12,250 bases of DNA from Candidatus Schekmanbacteria bacterium (lineage in GTDB: Bacteria; Schekmanbacteria; GWA2-38-11; J061): the NCBI GenBank assembly GCA_003695725.1, contig RFHX01000335.1:1-12250 (forward strand), read 5' to 3'. The translations under genes and the position numbers were made by a program. Below the pieces are notes generated by a model that saw nothing but the letters and a program-made list of their open reading frames with translations, was not told where the DNA came from and made no database searches. Shown here in pieces: positions 7,686 to 12,250 of this stretch (position 1 is its first letter; the number at the start of each line of letters is the position of its first letter).

Positions 7686-8093
7686 TTAAAATGGAACTTC
7701 ATCATCTTCCGATTCGGTTGCTTCAATTGCTTCATCACCCTCGAAAGACGAAAACTGCCTGTCTCCTTTTGGAAGCAAAACAATATCGTTTGCTTCTATA
7801 AACATCTTTGACCTTTCTCTACCATCGTTGTCTGTCCATCTATTTTCTCTTAGCCTTCCATCAACCAATATGGGTGCGCCTTTTTTTAAATAATTACTGC
7901 ACAATTCTGCAAGTTTATTCCAGGCATTGACTTCAATGAAAAGCACCTCGTCCTTTTTTTCACCTTCCTTTGTTTTATATTGACGATTTATAGCTATACG
8001 GAAAACGGCAACCGCTGCTCCGGAAGGTGCATAGCGAATTTCCGGGTCTTTTGTAAGATTTCCGCCCAAAATGACTTTATTATACCCTCTCAT
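7686..8093 (-). CDS. ssb: Single-stranded DNA-binding protein
   Basis: SSB coats single-stranded DNA during replication and repair and recruits partner proteins through its acidic C-terminal tip. The product is 135 residues, somewhat short because the linker between the OB fold and the tip is only about 20 residues. The OB fold (about 1-108) shows [21 protein letters not shown], the [12 protein letters not shown] strand, [15 protein letters not shown] and [15 protein letters not shown]. The tip EDDEVPF keeps the acidic-Pro-Phe interaction motif. ATG 8093 lies one base after the rpsF stop. The AAGGAA site about eight to nine bases upstream lies within the rpsF end, implying coupled translation. 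Its position between the S6 and S18 genes is a well-known ribosomal/replication operon order. Confidence 0.96.
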   Translation of the reverse strand: MRGYNKVILGGNLTKDPEIRYAPSGAAVAVFRIAINRQYKTKEGEKKDEVLFIEVNAWNKLAELCSNYLKKGAPILVDGRLRENRWTDNDGRERSKMFIEANDIVLLPKGDRQFSSFEGDEAIEATESEDDEVPF

Positions 8094-8094
8094 C

Positions 8095-8466
8095 TTAAGC
8101 TTCCTTTTGTACAGGTGTTTCAGCTGTTGCGGGCTTTACTGTCGAATCTTCCTTATTTAACCGTTTCTCTAAAGCTTCTTTTTTTATCTTGACAGTCAAG
8201 AATCTTATTACATTTTCTTCAATTCTCAAAAATCGATCGATTTCTTTTACGCTCTCTGGTGTTGTTGTATAGTTGAAAAGGATGTAATAGCCTTCTTCAA
8301 GCTTTTTTATGGGATAAGACAGTTTGCGTATTCCCCACTTTTCAACATTGAGCATTTTGCCATCTTTTTGTCTAACCATATCTTCTATCTTTTCTTCTAC
8401 TTTTTTTTCTATTTCCTGCATATCAGCAGCAGGTTTTAATATAACAATTGTTTCATAAACTTTCAC
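8095..8466 (-). CDS. rpsF: 30S ribosomal protein S6
   Basis: This small-subunit protein binds S18 on the platform. It has 123 residues. The ferredoxin-like core (1-95) includes YETIVILKP, EKWGIRKLSYPIKKLEEGYYILFNY and the FLRIEENVIRFLTVK segment. A hydrophilic tail of about 25 residues follows, ending PVQKEA, within the range seen for S6. The start is GTG 8466. It is preceded by AAGGAGG (8484-8478) at about 11 bases, a strong but slightly distant site located inside the pth 3' end. The gap to pth is three bases. I looked for the CCG-containing S6:S18 autoregulatory leader in the pth end and saw none. Confidence 0.96.
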   Translation of the reverse strand: MKVYETIVILKPAADMQEIEKKVEEKIEDMVRQKDGKMLNVEKWGIRKLSYPIKKLEEGYYILFNYTTTPESVKEIDRFLRIEENVIRFLTVKIKKEALEKRLNKEDSTVKPATAETPVQKEA

Positions 8467-8469
8467 TTT

Positions 8470-9045
8470 CTAATTTTCCTCCTTATTTCTACTGTTGAAT
8501 TTATTCATTGCTGCAGTTTCTCCATTTTCAATTATATATTCAACTGCTTCAGCAGCTATTTCTATTGCTTCTCTTATTTTGTCCTTTTCATCCTTGTTGG
8601 GAGATGAAAGCACATATTCAACAACATCTTCTTTATTAAAGGGCTTACCAATTCCTACTCTTATTCTTGAAAAATTGCTATCACCTAATACATCAATTAT
8701 AGACTTTATCCCTTTGTGTCCTCCATGTCCTCCACCTTTTTTTATTTTCACCTTGCCAGGTAAAAGGTCTAAATCATCATGTATGACAATTACATCATCA
8801 ATATTTACTGAATATTTTTCTAAAAAATACTTTACTGCATTTCCGCTTAAATTAACAAAAGTCCTCGGTTTTAAAATAACCGCATCCTTCCCTTCTATTT
8901 CAACTTCAGCCCAATATGATAATTTATGCCGTTGAAAGTTGAATCCAATTTTTTTTTTAAGGTAATCTATTACCTGCCAACCAATATTATGCCTAGTTGG
9001 CTTGTAAATCAAACCAGGATTTCCTATACCGCAAACAATTTTCAA
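8470..9045 (-). CDS. pth: Peptidyl-tRNA hydrolase
   Basis: Pth releases tRNA from peptidyl-tRNA that drops off ribosomes. The product is 191 residues, normal for bacterial Pth. Key residues are Asn9 in GIGNPG, the catalytic His19 in PTRHNIG, Asn65 in TFVNLSG, and Asp90 in IHDDLDLLPG. The GGGHGGH motif is at 104-110. It is followed by Lys where E. coli-type enzymes have Asn (GGHKG instead of GGHNG), a position that I believe varies among Pth proteins. The start that fits the family (KIVCGIGNPG) is TTG at 9045. There is no ATG nearby in frame and no clear Shine-Dalgarno sequence, so expression may be low. The stop is three bases before rpsF. The rplY-pth pairing is common and places ribosome-stress and peptidyl-tRNA recycling functions together. 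Confidence 0.95.
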   Translation of the reverse strand: MKIVCGIGNPGLIYKPTRHNIGWQVIDYLKKKIGFNFQRHKLSYWAEVEIEGKDAVILKPRTFVNLSGNAVKYFLEKYSVNIDDVIVIHDDLDLLPGKVKIKKGGGHGGHKGIKSIIDVLGDSNFSRIRVGIGKPFNKEDVVEYVLSSPNKDEKDKIREAIEIAAEAVEYIIENGETAAMNKFNSRNKEEN

Positions 9046-9050
9046 ATCAA

Positions 9051-9071
9051 ATTACATTTTTAAATTGTAAT
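9051..9071 (-). other. AT-rich inverted repeat in the rplY-pth gap
   Basis: ATTACA and TGTAAT (9051-9056 and 9066-9071) form a six-base stem with a nine-base AT-only loop, five bases upstream of the TTG start of pth. The 38-base gap between rplY and pth is almost entirely A and T. The element could be a weak hairpin affecting pth initiation or simply chance in an AT-rich spacer. I see no T-tract terminator and no good -35/-10 pair. Confidence 0.4.
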
Positions 9072-9083
9072 ATAAACTTCAAA

Positions 9084-9785
9084 TCATTTCTCAGTTTTTT
9101 CTTCTTCTTTTGCCTCAGCAGGAGAAGATTCGCCTTCAGCTTCTTTCTTTTCTTCTTCCACTTTCCCTTCAACAGCTTCTTCAGCAGCTTCTTCAGCAAG
9201 TTCTTCTTCAGCCGGTTTAGCTTCTGCTTTAGGAGAAACTACGGAAACTATGGCTATTCCCGGATCTTCTAAAATTTTGACATCACTGCCAAGGTCTATA
9301 TCAGAAACATGAATGCTCTCGTTTAAACCAAGGTTTGATATATCGACGGTGATTGCCTCGGGAATTGCATTTGGCAGCGCCTCAATATCGAGTTCTCTGT
9401 GGACAATATTGAGCAATCCTCCTTCTTCTGCCACTCCTTTGCTCTTGCCTGTAATCTTGATCGGGACCGTTATCGTAACCTTTTTGGTCATATCTATTTT
9501 CAAAAAATCAGCATGAATAATGTCACCAGTCACAGGATCCCTTTGTGTTTCTTTGAGAATAACATGTGAGTTGAAGTCTTCGTTTTCAACTTCTAATTCT
9601 ACAATTGGATGTCCTGAAGGATTTTTTGCTAAAATATGAGAGATTTCCCTTTTCTCGAGCTGAATAGGCATATTTATCCCGTTGCCATATACAATTGCAG
9701 GAACTATTCCCTTTTTCCTGAGTTTTTTAGAAAATTCTTTTCCTGATTTTTCTCTTTTTGATACTTTCAAGCTTGTAATCTGCAT
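9084..9785 (-). CDS. rplY: 50S ribosomal protein L25, general stress (CTC) type
   Basis: This protein binds 5S rRNA in the large subunit. Long forms carry an extra beta domain and are called CTC or TL5. The product is 233 residues. The L25 N-domain is about 1-95, with REKSGKEFSKKLRKKGIVPAIVYG and the ETQRDPVTGDIIHADF motif at 79-94. The beta domain is about 100-185, with the NIVHRELDIEALPNAIPEAI segment. The last 48 or so residues (186-233) are an Ala/Glu/Lys tail of low complexity, expected to be disordered. ATG 9785 follows an AGAGGA site with about six bases of spacing. The gap to prs is 12 bases. prs-rplY-pth is a widely conserved order. Confidence 0.96.
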   Translation of the reverse strand: MQITSLKVSKREKSGKEFSKKLRKKGIVPAIVYGNGINMPIQLEKREISHILAKNPSGHPIVELEVENEDFNSHVILKETQRDPVTGDIIHADFLKIDMTKKVTITVPIKITGKSKGVAEEGGLLNIVHRELDIEALPNAIPEAITVDISNLGLNESIHVSDIDLGSDVKILEDPGIAIVSVVSPKAEAKPAEEELAEEAAEEAVEGKVEEEKKEAEGESSPAEAKEEEKTEK

Positions 9786-9797
9786 TTTACATCCTCT

Positions 9798-10739
9798 TTA
9801 AACAAAAAGTGAACTTACTGATTGTCCTGTGTGAATATTGTTAATAGCTTTAGCCAAAAGGCTAGCTACTGAAAGTACTTTTATTTTGGGAATCTTTTTA
9901 TTTTCATTTAAAGCGATTGTATTTGTTACTATAACCTCTTCAAGCGCTTCTGAATTGCTTATTCTTTCAATTGCAGGCCCTGACAATACAGGATGCGTGC
10001 AGGAAGCAAAAACCCGAACCGCTCCGTTCTTTGTCAAGGCGTCAACAGCCTGAATAAGGGTCCCTGCTGTATCAATTATATCATCGATTATGATTACATC
10101 CTTGTCTTTTACATCTCCTATTATATTCATAACTTTTGCTACATTTGGTGCGTCCCGTCTCTTGTCAATTATCGCTAACGATAATTTGAGCTTTTTTGCA
10201 ATAGCCCGAGCCCTTTCAACTCCGCCTGCATCAGGTGAAATTACGACAAGAGAGCTAAAATTTTTCTTTTGAAGGTAATCGATCAGTACCGGTTCAGCAA
10301 AAAGATGGTCTACGGGGATGTTAAAGAAACCTTGAATTTGTCCAGCATGCAGATCCATTGTTAGAAGACGATTTGCACCTGCCGCTGTTATCAAATCAGC
10401 AACTAATTTCGATGTAATTGGGACTCGAGGCTGCACTTTTCTGTCCTGTCGAGCATAGCAGAAATAAGGTATAACAGCTGTTATTCTTCCGGCAGATGCT
10501 CTTTTTAGGGCATCTATCATTATAAGAAGCTCCATTAAGTTTCTATTTACCGGTGCTGAACCTGACTGAATCAGAAAAACATCCTTGCCTCTGACATTCT
10601 CATTGATTTGAACATGAATTTCACCGTCACTGAAGCGACCAACAAAAGCATCTCCCAAAGGAATATTCAAATTACTGCATATCTCCTCTGCAAGAGGCTT
10701 GTTGGAATTGCCACTAAATACCTTGATTTCCTGGTTCAT
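9798..10739 (-). CDS. prs: Ribose-phosphate pyrophosphokinase (PRPP synthetase)
   Basis: This enzyme makes PRPP from ribose-5-phosphate and ATP in the cytoplasm, feeding purine, pyrimidine, His, Trp and NAD synthesis. The 313 residues are normal for class I. Motifs are [18 protein letters not shown] (34-51), YARQDRK in the ATP-binding region (95-101), [11 protein letters not shown] (129-139) with metal/ATP-contacting His131, the flexible-loop KRR (193-195), and the PRPP-binding loop DDIIDTAGT (219-227). ATG 10739 has an AAGGG site about ten bases upstream. The tRNA-Gln gene ends only 26 bases before this start, so the prs message must either be cut from a tRNA-containing precursor or start in a very short leader. 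Confidence 0.98.
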   Translation of the reverse strand: MNQEIKVFSGNSNKPLAEEICSNLNIPLGDAFVGRFSDGEIHVQINENVRGKDVFLIQSGSAPVNRNLMELLIMIDALKRASAGRITAVIPYFCYARQDRKVQPRVPITSKLVADLITAAGANRLLTMDLHAGQIQGFFNIPVDHLFAEPVLIDYLQKKNFSSLVVISPDAGGVERARAIAKKLKLSLAIIDKRRDAPNVAKVMNIIGDVKDKDVIIIDDIIDTAGTLIQAVDALTKNGAVRVFASCTHPVLSGPAIERISNSEALEEVIVTNTIALNENKKIPKIKVLSVASLLAKAINNIHTGQSVSSLFV

Positions 10740-10765
10740 TTTTACTTATCCCTTATTTTTGATTT

Positions 10766-10837
10766 TTGGGGCGGGAGGATTCGAACCTCCGCATCCAGGG
10801 ACCAAAACCCTGTGTCTTACCGCTTGACGACGCCCCA
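10766..10837 (-). tRNA. tRNA-Gln (anticodon UUG)
   Basis: Read on the - strand, the 72 bases fold into a full cloverleaf. The acceptor is TGGGGCG with CGCCCCA; the D arm is GTC/GAC with AAGCGGTAA in the loop; the anticodon stem is CAGGG/CCCTG with loop TTTTGGT (UUG at positions 34-36); the variable loop is GATGC; and the T arm is GGAGG/CCTCC around TTCGAAT. The discriminator is A (10766). The 3' CCA is not encoded, since AAAA follows, so it must be added by tRNA nucleotidyltransferase. The gene sits in line between spoVG and prs on the same strand. Confidence 0.97.
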
Positions 10838-10880
10838 ATAAGAAAAATTTGTCATTCCTTTCGTCAAAGCACTGCTATGA

Positions 10881-10916
10881 GAGGTTTCATTAATCAGGTT
10901 GGACTGATTGCACCTC
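10881..10916 (-). other. Compound inverted repeat over the spoVG stop codon
   Basis: An inner stem AATCAG/CTGATT (10892-10897 with 10904-10909, six-base loop) sits inside an outer stem GAGGT/ACCTC (10881-10885 with 10912-10916). Together they cover the last codons and stop of spoVG. No T run follows in the - direction, so it is not a standard intrinsic terminator. It could protect or process the mRNA end before the tRNA. Confidence 0.4.
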
Positions 10917-11174
10917 TTTCTTCAATATTTCTTTATTGTATTCTTCAAGAATTTTTTGTTCTATTTTCTGCCTTGTTTCGCTGTTGAGCGGATGGGCTAA
11001 GTCTTTGAATGTGCCATCCTTTTTCTTCCTGCTTGGCATTGCCACAAATAAACCTGTTTTGCCGTTGATAACCTTTAGGTCGCGGACAATAAAACAGTTG
11101 TCAAAAATAATTGTTACATAAGCTTTTAACTTCTCCTCATCAACAGGGTAAACTTTTACTTCCGTTATTTCCAT
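10890..11174 (-). CDS. spoVG: SpoVG family nucleic-acid-binding protein
   Basis: SpoVG proteins are small site-specific RNA/DNA-binding regulators. They were named from Bacillus sporulation but also occur in non-sporulating bacteria. The 94 residues match the family along its length: MEITEVKVYPV, KLKAYVTIIFDNCFIVRDLKVI, the GLFVAMPSRKKKDGTFKDLAHPLN core (41-64), and SETRQKIEQKILEEY. ATG 11174 is preceded by CAGGAG with six bases of spacing. The first ten bases overlap the end of ispE in another frame, implying translational coupling. Its targets cannot be read from the sequence. Placement between ispE and prs is recurrent in deltaproteobacterial-type genomes, so it does not imply sporulation here. 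Confidence 0.95.
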   Translation of the reverse strand: MEITEVKVYPVDEEKLKAYVTIIFDNCFIVRDLKVINGKTGLFVAMPSRKKKDGTFKDLAHPLNSETRQKIEQKILEEYNKEILKKEVQSVQPD

Positions 11175-12055
11175 TGCTGGCTCCTGTTAAAAATGTTGTT
11201 AATACCTTTCGCAAGATAAACTTTTTTGTATCTTGCCCTCGCCCTTATATATCCTTCAACTGCTTCCCTTTCTGAGGCAAACAATCCAAATACAGATGAA
11301 CCACTCCCTCCCATAAGAGAAGCAATTGCTCCTAATTCTTTTAAATAAACCTTTATATCTCCAATTATTTTATGTTTAGAGATAGTCACTATTTCTAAGT
11401 CATTGTGTAAATATTTTTCCCACTTTGGAGATGGTCTTTCTCTTTTAATTAACGAAACAAATCCTTTAATATCTTTATTGCTTTTTGTCAATCCTAAATT
11501 TAATTGATTATAGATGTCTTTAGTGCTTACTACAATTTCTGGATAGATAATCAAAAAGTAACAATCGTAATTGATATTGAGATTGCCCACAACATCTCCT
11601 ATTCCACCTATTATAGCAGGCATTCCATTGATAAAAAAGGGAATATCAGCGCCAATCTTCTTTCCCTCTTCCATTAATTTCGATAAAGGCAGATTTATAT
11701 TCCAAAGGCGGTTTAAAATCTTCAAAGTTATTGCGGCATCGCTGCTGCCGCCTCCAAGGCCTGCACCAGCAGGAATCTCTTTATAAATTGTGATATTAAC
11801 GCCCCCGGGAATATTGTAATTTTTTTGCAGTATTTCAGCTGCTTTATATGCAAGATTTTCTTTTCCTTGAGGAATGCTGCTTGAGGTGCAATTTACTTCA
11901 ATTTTAGGGCTTTTTGTCAGTGTAAAATCGATTATGTCATATATACTGACAGGTATCATTATGGAAGAAATGTCATGAAATCCATCGTCTCTCTTGTAAT
12001 TTACATAAAGGCAAAGGTTTAATTTTGCTGGAGATTTAACCGTAATTGTTTTCAT
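11165..12055 (-). CDS. ispE: 4-diphosphocytidyl-2-C-methyl-D-erythritol kinase
   Basis: This GHMP-family kinase phosphorylates CDP-ME in the MEP pathway to isoprenoids. The product is 296 residues, normal for IspE. The substrate-binding start SPAKLNLCLYV contains Lys11. GFH (25-27) matches the conserved GYH/GFH. The ATP loop PAGAGLGGGSSDAA is at 95-108. The catalytic Asp137 lies in IGADIPFF, and the C-terminal MGGSGSSVFGLF glycine loop starts at 248. ATG 12055 overlaps the upstream stop as ATGA and has AAGGAA about nine bases before it. The stop overlaps spoVG by ten bases. Its presence indicates use of the MEP rather than the mevalonate route. Confidence 0.97.
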   Translation of the reverse strand: MKTITVKSPAKLNLCLYVNYKRDDGFHDISSIMIPVSIYDIIDFTLTKSPKIEVNCTSSSIPQGKENLAYKAAEILQKNYNIPGGVNITIYKEIPAGAGLGGGSSDAAITLKILNRLWNINLPLSKLMEEGKKIGADIPFFINGMPAIIGGIGDVVGNLNINYDCYFLIIYPEIVVSTKDIYNQLNLGLTKSNKDIKGFVSLIKRERPSPKWEKYLHNDLEIVTISKHKIIGDIKVYLKELGAIASLMGGSGSSVFGLFASEREAVEGYIRARARYKKVYLAKGINNIFNRSQQWK

Positions 12056-12250
12056 TTCTCAATTTCCTTGATTAGGAAATTCATAGGGTTTTTTAAATCA
12101 AATTTTGTAGTATCTATATTGCTATTGATATTTATTTCCTTAATCCACAGTTTGAATATATCTTCACCTTTTGAGTTGGTAAATATTATTTTTTCAGGAA
12201 AATAAGCATCATCTACCTTCTTTTTTCCTTCATATCTAATGATGATGTTG
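12052..12250 (-). CDS. C-terminal fragment of a probable envelope lipoprotein (LolA/LolB- or DUF4292-like), tentative
   Basis: The gene enters from the right edge. About 65 codons are visible, ending in TGA 12054-12052, which overlaps the ispE ATG by four bases. The fragment reads like the last beta strands and tail of an outer-membrane lipoprotein-sorting fold: an IIIRYEGKKKVDDAYFPEKI segment resembles the RYxxYxxVDGxxxP pattern, followed by KLWIKEININ and a FDLKNP end. The signal peptide and lipobox, if any, lie outside the window. A gene of this kind upstream of ispE fits deltaproteobacterial-type gene order. The reading frame is certain; the family is a guess from pattern and context. Confidence 0.5.
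   Translation of the reverse strand, partial: NIIIRYEGKKKVDDAYFPEKIIFTNSKGEDIFKLWIKEININSNIDTTKFDLKNPMNFLIKEIEK

Noticed and set aside
8467-8520. S6:S18 autoregulatory leader before rpsF
   Set aside because: There are only three bases between pth and rpsF, and I found no CCG-containing stem in the pth end.
9093-9230. Repetitive CTTCTTC/AGCTTCTTC stretch as a tandem repeat or CRISPR-like element
   Set aside because: It is the Glu/Ala/Lys codon repetition of the L25 acidic tail; there are no regular spacers.
8495-9272. Long + strand open frames opposite pth and rplY
   Set aside because: They are Phe/Ser-rich antisense shadows of Lys/Glu-rich genes, with no family resemblance or ribosome-binding sites.
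10766-10837. tRNA as an integration site with a mobile element next to it
   Set aside because: Both sides are ordinary operon genes; there is no integrase and no repeated tRNA 3' end in the window.
10838-10867. Promoter-like pair on the - strand: TTGACG (10867-10862), 18-base spacer, TCTTAT (10843-10838)
   Set aside because: The -10-like box abuts the tRNA 5' end, so transcription would begin inside the tRNA; it cannot drive the tRNA and is unlikely for prs.

Overview
The window is an AT-rich bacterial housekeeping region. It carries a heat-shock/ribosome-biogenesis/lipid cluster on the + strand (1-4428) and a long, tightly packed translation/replication/cell-wall cluster on the - strand (12250-4425). 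The two meet tail to tail with overlapping stop codons. The set is Gram-negative-like: a Lol/DUF4292-like lipoprotein fragment, ispE, alr, plsX, lon and an L25 of the long CTC type. SpoVG is also present beside ispE and prs. By family knowledge, ispE-spoVG-tRNA-prs-rplY-pth and DUF177-rpmF-plsX are arrangements of deltaproteobacterial-grade (Desulfobacterota-like) lineages and related uncultured phyla. That placement is an inference; I cannot name a genus. I see no mobile element, CRISPR array, phage gene or island boundary, and no gene-free stretch over about 50 bases.

+ strand, left to right: the 3' end of a small heat-shock protein (Hsp20); lon; a DUF177/YceD gene interrupted by an in-frame TAA right after a run of 15 T; rpmF (L32); and plsX. 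Gaps are 1 to about 35 bases, consistent with one transcript joining protein quality control, 23S rRNA/large-subunit biogenesis and phospholipid synthesis.

- strand, read from 12250 down: the 3' end of a probable outer-membrane lipoprotein gene; ispE; spoVG; tRNA-Gln(UUG); prs; rplY; pth; rpsF; ssb; rpsR; rplI; dnaB; and alr. Many genes overlap or lie within 25 bases of each other (4-base overlap into ispE, 10-base overlap ispE/spoVG, 3 bases pth/rpsF, 1 base rpsF/ssb, 3-15 bases dnaB/alr), so they probably form one or a few long co-transcribed units. Two common modules are fused here: the isoprenoid/PRPP/ribosome-quality block (ispE-spoVG-prs-rplY-pth) and the S6-SSB-S18-L9-DnaB block.

The window is mostly ordinary. 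The point most worth a second look is the DUF177 gene. Its two halves are in the same frame but separated by a stop at a T15/A5 junction, and no change in T-run length alone can repair it. Lesser points are the tRNA inside the operon, the 4-base convergent stop overlap with no visible terminator, a TTG-started pth behind an AT-rich hairpin, and a compound inverted repeat over the end of spoVG. I found no convincing undescribed system.
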